A stretch of DNA of 64,000 bases, taken from NCBI RefSeq assembly GCF_030463535.1, contig NC_132878.1, forward strand, positions 31,662,261 to 31,726,260, given 5' to 3'. Source of the DNA: Salminus brasiliensis (lineage: Eukaryota > Chordata > Actinopteri > Characiformes > Bryconidae). The notes below the pieces were generated by a model. The model saw only the letters and a program-made list of their open reading frames with translations, searched no databases and was not told the origin of the DNA. Each line of letters starts with the position of its first letter. Position 1 is the stretch's first letter. Both the position numbers and the translations under genes were made by a program. Shown here piece by piece: positions 25,094-37,940 of this stretch.

Positions 25094-26430
25094 TTGTAAA
25101 TTAATTTGGATAGAGTAACTGTACTGCATCTTTTGTACAGAATGTAATTTTACCAAGAACAACAATATATCAGAATGTATGATGTCACTGGTGCGACGTG
25201 CTACTTTCTATGAATTTAGAAAAATATATAAAAATTTTGAATTTTGGACATCAACTGTCTGCGACTGTTTCTTATCTGAAGTTCATTTTTAGGGCTTCTG
25301 GTGTGCAATTTTATGCTTTGGTATGCAATTTGCCATGGCAAAGGTAGAATGAACATAAGAAATAAAACCAACAGAACTGTATGCCCTGTGCAGCTTCACA
25401 GCTTTCAAAGAATTTGAAGAACTCTGAAAAGTTGTCAGTCTTGTTCACCCCATCCCACCCCAAAGCTTTGGCTCTTGGTTCTTATTAAAAGTTGCTAATT
25501 TGTTGTGAAAAAGCATGTTGTTGTTTTTTTTTGTTTGCTTATCCTAATGAATACTTTTGCTTCCTCCCAAATGCCAAGGAAAAGCATGACACAGGCAAAC
25601 ACACTCTGACACATACCTTGATGAAGGTATGTATTCAGGTTATTTTTTTAATCTGCTGATGTCTTCTGTTAGATGTGGAGTTGTAAGTTCTCACCAAGTT
25701 CAAACCATGAATAGACCTTGTGTCTTTCAGTAGTTGGTGTCATGCCCATATAGAAATCTGAGTCTAGGCTGGAATGCTCTATGACAGAAAATTGCCTCTA
25801 TTTCACCCTAGAGTAAACAAAAGGGTTCCAACCCTGATACGTTTTGTCCTGAGCCATTAATGAGCTGAAATATGAAGTCATTACCATGCTACAAGCTCAG
25901 CTAACACTCCTTTGCATTAAGATGACTTTATGAAAATTAAATTATAATAACCACCACTATTACCACTACATAAATCGACACCAGCTACAACTGTTATCTT
26001 CTGCTGCAAAATGAACTGAATTAACCTCATTTGAAAAGGCTGGCTGGTTTGTTGTTTGGTTTAGAGGTATTTTGTTGAGGTCAGTCAGTTTAGTGCACTT
26101 TTGCAGAATTTGTGTCTTGATAATTCAGAGGGTCTGTAGACATTTTAGAGAAACATCAGGTTTAAAGCAGTTCTCAGTTTACCACAGCTCTATTTTTCAA
26201 AAATGATATTAATTTCTGTCAGAAAGAAATCCAGATTCTATATTAGGAGCTTCCCAAATGACCCCATCGCTGACTACAGAATGACGCATAACTTTAGTGG
26301 TCAACATGGAGAGTGAGGTACAAGGGGATGGAGGATATAGAATGTGTGTGTGATAATATACAGACAGAGCTGGTTACAATTTGTGTATGTATTTGTGAAG
26401 TGGTTGTTTTCATTTTTATCAATCTCTGTT

Positions 26431-26433
<3 letters not shown>

Positions 26434-26485
<52 letters not shown>
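26434..26485. repeat. (TG)n microsatellite
   Basis: A 52-bp pure (TG) run. Further clear (AC)/(TG) tracts lie at 4039-4068, 9487-9518, 11650-11688, 16200-16240, 18598-18638 (ending in TA), 18760-18789, 23412-23430, 26862-26903 and 60153-60190. Confidence 0.95.
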
Positions 26486-26486
<1 letters not shown>

Positions 26487-26689
26487 GCCCGAGGTGGTGA
26501 GTGTGTCCTGGACTTGTAACCTTGACCCGCTTTCCTCATGCGTCTGCGCTGGCAGCTGTGTCACAACTGCTCAGCATCTGTTTAGCAAGCACACACACAC
26601 ACACAGACACTCAGGTTCTAACACATACGTACACCCTCAGACTGTCACAAAAACACTGCTCTTACACACTCAGAGGCATTGACTGACCA

Positions 26690-26830
26690 CATAAGGCCGC
26701 ACCTAGTTCATCATGAAAAGAGCTGACCTATCTGTGCTCTGCCCATAGACGCATCCTTTCGTAGCAGCTGTTGTGACGTTAGTCAAGCTTTACAGATCAA
26801 AACCTGGAAAGGTTGGAATTGATGACTAGT
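26690..26830. promoter_or_regulatory. Weak candidate conserved block
   Basis: Unique-looking sequence between AC tracts, with gaccacataaggccgcacct, a tgtgacgttagtcaagcttt CRE-like site and acctggaaaggttggaattg. The evidence is only absence of repeats and motif content. Confidence 0.2.
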
Positions 26831-26867
26831 TTGCCATCATGGTCAAGTTAGTTTAATTACACACACA

Positions 26868-26907
<40 letters not shown>

Positions 26908-27701
26908 CTAATAATATATCAATGTTCAATAAATTACAGAGCAAAGGCAAAATAAAAATAGTTTAAAAACAAATAATACTCTAAAAATCACAATTATCTT
27001 AAATATAGTTCAAATACTGTATCTGATGTTTTTCATTTTGAGATTGTAGGAAAATGTTATCTGTTGATAATATATATCTCTAAGCATTTTTACGTATTTT
27101 AAGTACTTTTATGCAAAAGCTTTATGCTTATATTTTTGCCTTGTCAGATATTAATGGCAAAAATAACACTTGAACTACTTAAAATGACAAGTTAGAAACT
27201 GTTGAATGATCCCTTAATATTCTCACAACAGTCTATAAAATGAGCAATTTAGTATGATGTAAATTTTTGTTGTGAATTTGATTTGTTTTTGCAAAAAATG
27301 TATAAAAAACATGGCTAGATAAACTGAACATCTACAAGTGTTAAGAATCAACAAAATATCAGATGGAATATCTTTCCAAAAATCATGTGAGGGGTGTCTG
27401 ATTGGTGCAACTGCGGGCTCTGATCAAGATGGTGATGCCTCAACCATATGTGAGCATACTTGACCATGCTGTCTCTGGGTAGTTAGGATGTCCCTTTATT
27501 TTCCCCCATCACTCAGTGCGGTGTCTAGCTGATGAAACAGAACTGGCACGTAGTGTTTTTCTCCACACGTGTTAAAGTTCTGAAAAGATGTGGTGGAGGT
27601 TGTGGATGTGGTAAAGATGTGGTATACATCATACCAATAGAAACTATGGGACTAAGCTGTTTTCCTCTATGGAAAAAAAATTATAGGATTGTATACTAAT
27701 A

Positions 27702-28615
27702 CAGTGCGTTCCACAATTATTGGCACCCCTGGTTAAGATGTGTTTAAAGCCTTCAAATAAATTACACTTTTGTTGCAAAAGCATAGTCTTATACTGAAAA
27801 TGTAACCTTTAACTCAAGTGAATAAAAAAAGAGAAATAATAATTTTTTATAAAATCACCTGTTCTACATTTATTGACACACGCACAGTGAAGAGGATGGT
27901 AAGAGAAGTAAAAAAAGTTCTCCAAAGCTCACTGTTAGAGAATTAGCAACACACACTCTAAGTGGGTCTTGCGTAACACAAAAGATGAGTATTGCGAAAA
28001 GCACCTTATGCCCAATGTGAAGTATGGGGAAGGATCGGTGATGCTGTGAGTCTGTTTCTCCTCCAAAGTCCCCTGGAACCTTGTTAGGGTGCACGGCATC
28101 ATGAACTCTTTGAAATACCAGGGCATTTTAAATCAAAATCTTGTGGCCTCTGCCCGAAAGCTGAAGATGAGTCGTCACTGGTTCTTTCAGCAAGGAAATC
28201 ACCCCAAACATGTGGCCAAATCTAAACAAAAACGGTTCTCCAGAAACAAAATCAAGCTCCTTCCATGACCATTTCAGTCCCCAGACCTCAACCTGATTGA
28301 AAACCTGTGGGGTGAGCTGAAGCGAAGAGTGCATAGGAGGGTTCCTAGGATGATTTAGAGAGATTGTACAAAGAGGAATGGTCGGTTAAGGGTTGTACAA
28401 AGTATTGACATCAGTGCCAATAATTGTGGCACACGTGATTTCATGTAAAATAATTATTTCTTAATGTGGGATTTTTTCCCACTGAATAAAAGCACTGGAA
28501 TTAAAGATGGGATTTTTCTCTTTTTTTGCATAGTTGTCCTATATTATGTAAAAAAACAAGAATTTATTAGAAACCTAAGAATACAAATTAACGAGGGGTG
28601 CCAATAATTGTGGCG
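27702..28615 (+). mobile_element. Tc1/mariner element with decayed transposase
   Basis: Perfect 20-bp inverted ends (ccacaattattggcacccct at 27711-27730 and its complement at 28594-28613) bound about 0.9 kb. An extra copy of the end motif occurs at 28414-28432, as expected of IR/DR-type Tc1 ends. In between, forward-frame remnants read SLKYQGILNQNLVASARKLK, FFQQGNHPKH and LNLIENLWGELKRR. The catalytic Asp of the usual QQDNDPKH motif is Gly here and the N-terminal half is missing, so it is inactive. Confidence 0.85.
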
Positions 28616-29649
28616 TTTTCATCTGGATACCCTCAATTCCAAGTCAAAATATAAACATTGCTACATCCATGCTACAAGCAGGCTAACACTGCTGCACACT
28701 GAAACAACGTCACATAAAAGTGAGTTTGTCACTAAACTAAGCTACTCAAACTGTACTCAACTGCTGCCAGAAGCTGAAAGTCAGCTGAAGGCCAAAGCCA
28801 CAACATGTAATACAAGGTAATGACCTTTGAATGGGTCACCTTGCCCAGTGAAATCATTAAACTTTGTTTTGTACGTTTATGCAATAGAGCATTTCCCAAT
28901 AATTTCATAACATTCTCTACAGGGGGGTTTCTCTTGGCACTGTGTATGTGTGTGTGTGTGTTGATTATTTGAGGTTGTGAATAAAACAGCGAGTTAATGT
29001 GAGTGGTCAGAGCAGGTTACAGTGGACATCAAAGCGCAACACGGCTATTCATTAACAGGGGTTTTCATGAGCAAAAAAACACACACACCACTCCAACAGA
29101 GCTCTGAGAGAGTAAAAGACAGAGCAAGAGAGAGAGAGAGAGCTGTGGAGGTTATAAAGAACACAGACTTTGCTTGGGTGGAACAAATTCATGGGTGGAG
29201 CAAGAGTTTAGGGGCGGTGGATTGTGGATAGCTCAAGTAAACTCACTGATGAGCTATTTTGTTATCCTAACTGAGGAGTTGAAAAAATCAGCTTGCCATA
29301 GTTTTGGTTGCTAAAATACATTTAGATACACCAATCAGCCATAACAATAAAGCCACATATAATTCAAAATATGCAATAGTGAAATAGGCTAACATTAGTT
29401 ATTTCATATCTCCATTCAAAAATCCAGCAGAAACAGCTTCAGGCTTAACAGCCCTGCCTCCCCATCTTCATATTATGTTCCTACCCCCAACTGAAGAAGG
29501 TAAGCAGCACTGTTTTGAATGACTTGGCATAGCTGCTATTTTCTATTATTATTAATTTTTTTTTATCTTAAATCTTTCAATTCTTAACTATTCATTTTCC
29601 ATGTTTTAAATTGCTAAATTAATTTTCTATTTCTTTCCAAACAAAAGCA

Positions 29650-29830
29650 CAGACCTACAAATCATTTATGCTGGTCTATGTTGGTTTTTGCTGGTCTAGT
29701 GTTGGTCTGGAACTGGTTTAGCTGGTCACCTCCAGGATGCTAGTGCTGGTTGTCCAACATAACAGTTGCAAAACATAACATGCTGGTTTTGCTAGTGACC
29801 AGCCATGCTGGTCTGGATTGTTTTTTTCCC
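29650..29830. repeat. tgctggtct-type dispersed repeat
   Basis: Dense repeats of gctggtct and gctggtcacc with complementary gaccagccatgctggtc make a partly palindromic block. This kind of repeat is widespread in teleosts. Confidence 0.5.
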
Positions 29831-31814
29831 CAGAAGGCCAATTCTTTTTTTAAAGTGTTTTAACAAACTCATGTTTTTGTTTGTTTGTGACAAAGACACA
29901 TACATGCCATCATATTTGCAATCTTAGATTAGTGAGCTGGTTACCAACCAAGCCTCAAAGATTCTTGTCAAGGTGTGTCATGTAATCTAATCATTTTAAA
30001 CAGTTATGTTTTTGTCATGATTATTTTGCCAGAATGAAGTTATAAGGAACAGTCAGTCCTGCATCAAATAATGAATTCCACTGAACGCACAATGTTACAT
30101 TTTCAGATTTGGCATGGCCTGGAGCGGTGGGGTCCAGTGTAAAATCTTTTCATGGGACCTAAAATCCCTGGCAGCGCCCCTGCTAATATGTGTATCGCAT
30201 GACTTTTTTACGAGACTGAACTGAATTGTAACCAATTAATCAGTTATTCACTTTACTTCACATCCTGTGCAAATTTTCACTTGATTTGTGTTACATTTCT
30301 TGATGTCTTTATAGTTATAGTCTTTACCATTGAATAAAATATGGTGTCCTGACTTATAAGGAGTTTTTTTCCATTTTGTTTGTTTGTTTGTTTTTCAGTC
30401 AGAAGTGAGCATAACACCAGCCTCTGTTTTTAATTGGCTCCTACTGAGGTTAGCAATTTCACAGTGCTAAAGTTCACCTAAATAAACTCAGTCTGAAGAG
30501 AAATTAAGCAGTTCCTAATTACATTTTCACGTTTTCCTTTCAGGTCAATCGTTTTTTTTGAACTGGTCCCTGCAACCCTGGCTTTAAAGTGATGTATAAA
30601 GTAATCAATCTACCAAGACAAGTTTGGTGTCTGAAGTTTACGTCTAAATATAAGCTATAAAATATAAGAGCAATTATGTTCACTGTATATAGCTTGTTCC
30701 AACGTATTGTCTGCTATCGGCAGTTGGAGCCTGAGAGAGCACAACTGCCCTTGCTCTATCTGGGTGGCTAGTTGTTTCTCTCCCCACATCACTGTGTGAT
30801 GCTGGTCGTCACAGACATCTGCTAGCCACTGCAAGCTGTGCTTTTTTGCTTTCCAAGCATGTTGGTTGCCCAGCAATGTTGTATTGGTGGAAGAAATGGT
30901 GGTGGCTGCTTGTACATGTGTCTGACTAATTTTATTTGCAGAAACTGTTTAAAACCCCTAATTGATGATTTACTGCAAGTGATTTTTAGTGTGTTTAGTG
31001 TACATTTTAGATGTGGTTAAAACAAGGGGGGCAACATTGTAATAATAAACATATTTCCCAATAAGGCAAAGAAGTGACATGCTTTACATTAACAGTACAT
31101 AGGACCTAAAAAGTCATTTTAATCATCTGTGAAATGCTGTGAAGCAACATTCTGAAAACTGAAAATATTTTGTTAGCTGCTTAGAAAGTAACCCAGCATT
31201 CCCCTTTTCCACTCTACCTTTTCTTACACTTGAGCTATGAAGCTAATGTAGCTACAAATGTGTGCTTTGAAGCTAATGTAGCTAGTTTTGCTTAATTATT
31301 TACTTTACTTAACATACAGTAGGTACGTTATAGTTTAGTTATGTTACAGTAAGTTAGTTTATGGGTGGAACACAGTGTACTAACTTAGCAAGCAAAAAGC
31401 AGCATTTCCCATCTCAGTAGCTGATGTACCTAATGTAGTTAATAACAGTAGTCATAACATGTGCATTAGTTCAGATTGTGCTGAGTTCTGTGTGGAGTCT
31501 GCATGAGCATATGTGTTGCGGTGTTATTAATCAATTAAATTTAAAAGACTTGCTTATCCTTAACTTCAATGTTCATAAAGCCTGTGGCTCCTACTTTTAG
31601 CTATGTGACATGCTCTGTGTATCCAAACGTGACAAATTCAGTGAGTTCTGTGAATTCTACAACTTGTGTTTCCCTATAGAACCTTTTTTATTAAAGAGAT
31701 ATATGTGTGAAGGACCTTTAAACTAGTAAAGAACTTTACATCAGGTAAAAGATCCTTTACATTTTTAAAAGGTCCTTCAATGCTCTAAGAACCCTTTGTA
31801 GCATGCTTATTTTT

Positions 31815-32145
31815 TAAGTGTTCTTTAAGGTGCACTGTCACTGCTGACACAGGTGTTCAGTTGCATTTACACAGTTTGTATAATCTCCATGGAAAACACT
31901 GACCAACAGAACAAGATGCCCTGGAGGATCTGCACTTGAGCCTGAGGTCACTTGTGTCTAATGCTAATGTGGGCTAGAAAGGTATAAAGCCCCCCAGCAT
32001 TGAACTGTGGCGCAGTCTTCTCTTTAGTGATGGAGGTCCATCCAATGCCTTTGGGATGAGTGGAGTGCCAGAACTAATCATCCAACATCAGTACCTGACC
32101 TCAGTGATGCTCTTGCAATTGAATGCAATCAAAACCTCACATTAA
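31815..32145. repeat. Diverged copy of the 10716-11110 element
   Basis: Shared blocks include gtcactgctgacacaggtgt and aggtataaagccccccagca, ending near caatcaaaacctcacattaa. It has more substitutions than the other copies. Confidence 0.5.
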
Positions 32146-33559
32146 ATGCTCACTGATGAGTAGAGATACTGTTCATGTTAAGGAATTTTTATTATTATGT
32201 TTTTCACTATTCATTTAAAGAGAATCTCAGCATGGATATAAACATGGTGGTGGTAGTGAGGTAGAATGGTGTGAAGGAGCCCTGCATTAGCAGAAGCCCT
32301 GGTACAGAGTCCCTGTGGTGCAGGAAGCAGTGTGTGTGGTGTGTGCGAAGGTGTAGGCACAGGTCCAGGGGGCATGCAGTGAAGCAGTAAATAGAGCTGA
32401 GGTTATGCATGCAGGAACCTGAGGCCCAAATGCTCAGAGAAACACACTGAGTTAATGAGACACACAGTGGATTAACCATGCACCACATCATAACCTCAAC
32501 AAGACCAAATGGTGCAGTTAAACCAGTCTTTGTGTGTATGGGAGACTGAAACAGAAAGAGAGAGAGGGAGAGGGAGAGAGAAAGAGCAATAGAGATGGAG
32601 AAGATCAAATACTGACCATTATACTGTGGAGATTTCAAGACCAGCCCAATGGCTTTGAGTAATTCTCCTGAGATTTAATAAATACTGGAACCTTAGCTGA
32701 AAAAACATGAAAATGATTTTGTTGATACAATTGACAATGCATGGTTGAATAGTTTTTAAAAATTACAAATCATTTTAGAAACATTTCTGAGCCAATAAAA
32801 ACTTTGACATAAGCCAGAAGATCCAAGTGATTATCTTGCTAAGATAGGTGTTGCTAAGATGTCCATATAGCATCCCAGGTTGCTGTTTTTGGGTTAATAG
32901 GTAGTAGCTATAGCATCCCAGGTGGTTACTGCAGTTTTTTGTGCATCACTAATAGATCAGTTATGGTTGGTGAAATATATTTGTTACACAGGAAAGTTTC
33001 TGAAACATTTACCACCCCCTCATCTAAGAAACCAAAGGCACAAGCCATAAATAAATATTTAAACACGGCAACACTCAGAGTGTGTTTTTATCTGTAAAAT
33101 TGGAATAAACACAAACAAACATAAAGTCAATAGTCAATAGAGTGTGCTGTTGGTCAGTGAAATTATTGATATGTAGGTCAGAAGAATACAGAAGAACACA
33201 AAGAACAGTTAAAAGACGACAGACGAACAGAAGAACCGTTAGAAGAACGGTTAGAAAAACAGATCGAAAAGACAGAACAGTTAAAAATGAGTTACATACC
33301 GAGTAGTTTATTTGTTTATTTATTTGTGTTTATTCTAATAACGGTCAGATGTCTAAATCCTTCAAGGGTTCTTTAGTTGAGCCACTGGTTCCATACACAA
33401 AACTATGACAACTAAATAAATGTTAGAATGGCTCTACAAGGAAAACTTCAAGAGAACGCGTCCATAAAGAACATCATATATAGTCTAAATAAATAAATAA
33501 ATATTTATTTTTAAATGTATTTTTCCATGCCAGTGTCCCCCCAGTGCCCTGCGTGTCTG

Positions 33560-34100
33560 GTCTGCTGCTGTATTAGAAATCCTGACCGTGTCGCGCGGGG
33601 TGGCTCAGACAGCCTTGCGCCGCTTATTATTCATGACGGTGTCGAGCTGTTTCAGGATGTTGAATATAATAATAAAAAACAGGGGAGAGAGTGAGACAGA
33701 GTGAGAGAGAGAGAGAGAGAGAGAGAGGATGAAACGCGCGCTGATTCTCCACGCCTCACACTGACTCTCCATCTGCGATAATGAGCTGGATTTTGTTAAA
33801 CAGTAAATTAATGAATAATGAAATATCCAGGTTGATCAGTTTTTTTTTTGGGGGGGGGGGGGTGGCTTTGCGGGGGGAGGGGGGCGTACAGCAGTAGCAG
33901 ACGCCTCGAGCTGGAATTACACAACCCCTCCTAAACTCACCCAGCAGCGCGTGGCTGTCTGCGAGGCTGGATAACCATTTTTACAGCCCATTGCCTGACA
34001 GCGCGAGGGGGCTTAAGAGAAACAGCGCGATGACCAGCTTCCGGTCATCTCATCATCTCGCGCACCTCAGAAGTCATTAAAAATGGGCAGTCATAGAAGG
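33560..34100. promoter_or_regulatory. Candidate enhancer block 4.3-4.9 kb beyond tfap2b
   Basis: CpG-rich pieces (gtgtcgcgcggggtggctca, cttgcgccgcttattattca, cagcgcgatgaccagcttcc) flank an AT-core stretch (gcgataatgagctggatttt, aacagtaaattaatgaataa). A (GA)n tract at 33702-33727 and G-runs at 33850-33884 interrupt it. No ORF with family resemblance. Confidence 0.4.
33850..33884 (+). other. Potential G-quadruplex
   Basis: Thirteen G, then TGG, then two runs of six G separated by single or short loops. This satisfies a G3+ quadruplex pattern. Confidence 0.6.
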
Positions 34101-34286
34101 TAGTCACAAACTGCATGAGGTGTGAAAACTGTGTATGTATAACGTAATACTTGTAATATGATATTAAAAATAATCTCGTACGTTTTCCTTTTTCGTAAAG
34201 AACCGATGTAGAGTTTAAAGAAATTTCCCCAAACTACAGGTTCTTTCTTGACTGTAAGACCAATTAAAAAAACATTTAGGAATGGT

Positions 34287-34320
<34 letters not shown>

Positions 34321-34330
<10 letters not shown>

Positions 34331-34414
34331 TAATCATAATAATCATAATAATCATAATAATAATAATTATTATTATTATTATTATTGTTGTTGTTGTTGT
34401 TATTATTATTATTA
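34321..34414. repeat. Trinucleotide array (ATA/ATC)n(TTA)n(TTG)n
   Basis: Follows a (TA) run. The ataataata and ttattatta halves are complementary and form a second hairpin-prone block. Confidence 0.9.
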
Positions 34415-34984
34415 CGGTAATTTAATTACATTTTGTCGCCCTACAAAACATTTACTGCAATTTAAAAGTTTCAGATTCACATATTTTGAAATGTGATGGT
34501 CAGTGCTCACATAAGTGCAGAATCACAATGAGGAAGCTGAGGAACACTGTGTGAACACAAAAATGGTTCTATATAACACTTAAAAGGGATTGTTTGCTTT
34601 TAGATACAATAAAGAAAGGTACATTGAGATTAGTTTGAATTGTATAAGAAGAACCACTAAAGCATCCATGATTCCGATACGATACTGTTGTTTCAGTCTG
34701 TATATATATATATATATATATATAATGTATAGGCGTGTGTATGTGGTGTATAGACTATCAGCGTAAAAGCCCTCAGGGTCACACGCAGCTTTAGGACTTG
34801 TTCACAGCTCTAGAGCAGAGATAATAACTTCAGACAAAGGCCGGCTCACATCACACAATACCGGCATTATTTATTTGTTTGTGTATTTATTCCCCCCCCC
34901 CCCCCCCCCCCCCAGTATTCGGGGTCAGACGCATAAAGCTCTTGGGGTCAGAGGGTTAATTACTGTTATCAAATTACAACCTCA

Positions 34985-35345
34985 TACACGCGGGGCTTCA
35001 GAATTATTAGTGTGGGGAGGGGAGGTTAAAAGCTCGCGTTAAGGCTTTGCGGGTGTCAGGTCGTGGCTCGCGTTGTTTTGGGACCCGTGTGTGTGTGTGT
35101 GCGTGTGTCTCTCCAGTCCTTGTGCTGAGCCCCGCTGTGCCCCGGGATCCGCTCGTGGCTTCTTCAATACTTTCCGCTTCATGAGTCACGCGCTGGACCC
35201 CGCAGGCCACGCGCTCCGCTCCTCCAGCCGCATTAAATACACCAGCCAGGGAGGTGGGGTGCAGGCCTACAGGAGGGGGCAACGGCGGGGCAAATAAAGG
35301 CTCGTGCTGCTCTGTCCCCGGTGAAGCGCGTGAAGGGAGGGGTCA
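34985..35345. promoter_or_regulatory. CpG-rich block in the 3' flank
   Basis: About 350 bp with many CpGs (acacgcggggcttc, cgtggctcgcgttgttttgg, agtcacgcgctggaccccgc). Open frames of 74-91 codons on both strands have no recognisable similarity and reflect the base composition. Possible orphan CpG island or enhancer. Confidence 0.35.
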
Positions 35346-37048
35346 ACCGGTCACTTACTACCACGAGGGATATTTGACAGTCCTGTTACTTTAGTCTGTG
35401 CTGCATTTCTTCTGCTTTTACAATCGTCTGCCTTTCGTATTAAGTAAATAAGAAAAGTAAAATAATTGGTGTAATAGTTCATATTTAGTAATATTTGATT
35501 TATTTATAAATTAAACAGCATCGACTGTTCCCTGTAGCGTAATGCAGTTTCCTAAAGGCTAATAAAAAAACGTGCAATTTGGTTCGATCTTTTTAAGAAA
35601 CAAGAAACATTTCCCGATACCTATTCCTGAAGTTTTATTTTTACAGTAGAAATATTCTGCTCAAATGTTCACTTTCATATTTAAAATGTTGAGCGTGCGC
35701 GTGAGTGAAGCATGACTACTTTATGTGACATTTTAAATATGATTCAAATTTTAAAATGTAGAATTTTACAGCAGAAAAAATGAGATTGTTTAGTTTTTGG
35801 CTCCTGAAGTGAATTCCCAAACGCACCAATCAACGACCAGCATTTACAATAAAACACATGATTTATTCTCGTTTTTTATATAAATGAAAATCACTGGACA
35901 AGAACCAACTTCTACCCGTCACCATATAACAAGTCGTCTATGGGAAAAAATGAAATAAAATAATAATAATAATAAAAATGAAAAAAAAAAAAAAAATACA
36001 AGATGCTACCTAAACCAAGCGTTCACCCACGCACAGGGACACGGTCACAGAAAGACGAGCCAGCTGTACAAACTTCCATTAAATTAGGCATAAATAAATA
36101 TGTACAAACATAAATATTAGACCTTCGTGCTGATTGGCTCGGTCAGACTCTCGCTCTGACGTAAAGGCCTTTCTGTCTTTTCCTCTTACAAAGTCCAACA
36201 CATCGACTCGACCAATGTGGTGACAAAACAGAGCAATAATAATAATACTAATCATAATAATAACAGAAGCAATAACAGAAATGAAACGTTTCTGCTCGTA
36301 GCGCCTAATTTTATGCATAAATAAATTCTAAGTGTTAATCAGCACCAGCTGAGTGAGTGTGTGACTGATGGCATGTTAGAACAATTGCATTTTTTCATGT
36401 GGTAGAATAACTTTAATGTAACCTATTTGTTTTATTTTTTTTAAAGAACGGAAAGACCTAATTGAACTTCTGCACGTGTGCGTTATCGATGACCATGACT
36501 GCACGAGGAACAGCGCACACAAAAGCCGACCACCACATAACCATAGAACCTGCGTTGACGAATGGCTTTGAAAGAGACACACTTTCCCCCCAGTGATATT
36601 CTAAGTCAAGTAAGGTCAAACGAATGAATGAGTACGGGGTAGAATTTGGATTTGCTGCTCGGTATGGGGGGTGGGGTGGATTTCTCGAAATATACACCTT
36701 TAAAGAGCTTATAGAAAGGGCTTTTTTCAGGCCAGTGTGCAAAAAACGAGATGACGTCAGATACAGTAGTAGCTAGCAGTGGGACGCCTCAGTTGAACAC
36801 ACTGACAGTTGTCCTTAGTCCAAACCAACATTGCCACCTCTGCTGAGTGATTTCACCTGCCCAGAGCAGAGCTTGTATAGTGGCTAACAGAACACTGATA
36901 TACTGGCATTCATTTACTGAGGTTTAAACCCTCTGTGTGAATACATGAATACTCTCTTCAGTGATGTGTTCAGATGAGAAACACAGCAGAATCACCAGTG
37001 ATGACATCTGCACACATGCGCACACACACAGGCACGCACACACGTATA

Positions 37049-37303
37049 TACATGCAGTCTCATGCAAAAATGTAGGAACCCCTGATCAAGCAATACATTT
37101 TGTTGATTTTCTATTCCAAATTAAGTGTATCGTATTAAAACAACATTTATTTACTAAATTTAGCATAATACTAAATTAAAAAATAACACACAAAACTGTG
37201 TTATCTGTAGAGTATGTGGCATTGTGAACTTATTTACATTTATAAGAAACCAACAACATCCAATTTGACCAGGGGTGCACAAACCTCTATCATAAGACTG
37301 TAT
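37049..37303. mobile_element. MITE-like element with inverted ends
   Basis: The left end (atgcagtctcatgcaaaaat.. ggaacccctgatcaa) and the complement of the right end (atacagtcttatgatagagg.. tgcacccctggtcaa) match imperfectly over about 38 bp around 180 bp of AT-rich filler. This is a familiar non-autonomous Tc1/mariner type in fish. Confidence 0.6.
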
Positions 37304-37520
37304 CTATATATCGTTATGAAGGGCTATGTTCTAAAACACATAAAATAAATGAAGCCGGGAGTGAGAGATTGCGGTGCTGTACGATGATATGATCGATTCT
37401 GCTGATCTTAGAAAAAGAAAGGTTGTTCACTGAGTTTTTTGAGGTTTCAGTGCAGTGTATGTGTAATATGGGCTTGGAATATGTATGTATGTCAAATGTA
37501 TTGTTCTGTAAAATAAATGT

Positions 37521-37906
37521 ATACACTACTGTTCAAAAGTTGAAGTTTGGAATTACTGTATCGTGATGCTACTACTTCACAGTTTAACAGATTTGATTCC
37601 AGATCATATGTAGTATTTATCATTTAGATGTATTGTAAGAGGTCAAGTATAATAATATTATACTACGTTATTTTTATACATAGTAACTGTAAAAAGTAAA
37701 GTGATAATATCACAGTTATAATAACAGTAACATCCAGTGCTTTGCATTTATAACATGGTTGTCAAAGAAATATCATGTTAGAAAGAGATTAGCCATTTTA
37801 AACAATCCTAAAACATGAAACAGTCCAAATTTTCTATTGACATGGTTTAAGTTATTAAGCAAAAATTTTATTGAAATGTGACTCCACAATTTTTGGCAGT
37901 GTATTT
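37521..37906. mobile_element. MITE-like element (acactactgttcaaaag type)
   Basis: It begins atacactactgttcaaaagt and ends gacaatttttggcagtgtat-like (ccacaatttttggcagtgt), forming imperfect inverted ends around AT-rich filler. Sequences starting acactaccgttcaaaagt are very common in teleosts. It contains a minus-strand AATAAA that could be used by tfap2b. Confidence 0.5.
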
Positions 37907-37934
37907 TTGGGGTGTATATATATATTAGCGATGA

Positions 37935-37940
37935 TTTATT
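37935..37940 (-). terminator. Candidate proximal poly(A) signal of tfap2b
   Basis: AATAAA on the minus strand, about 505 nt after the tfap2b stop. A second hexamer at 37867-37872 lies inside a MITE-like repeat, and a third at 35862-35867 would give a 2.6-kb 3'UTR. Mammalian TFAP2B has a long 3'UTR, so the distal site may be the main one. Confidence 0.3.

Larger units (their letters stand above)
1..35859. other. Gene-poor 3' flank of tfap2b
   Basis: I found no coding exon, RNA gene or intact transposase in this stretch on either strand. All open frames are short and either microsatellite-derived or inside decayed Tc1 relics. Between listed repeats and candidate regulatory blocks the sequence is AT-rich and featureless (for example 900-1090, 2650-3290, 6000-7150, 21000-23150, 25100-26280, 26910-27660, 29850-31670, 32640-33300). 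A weakly expressed lncRNA could not be excluded from sequence. Confidence 0.7.

Noticed and set aside
35007..35297. 91- and 74-codon frames in the 3' CpG block
   Set aside because: Open on both strands because of composition, including translated AC repeats; no homology.
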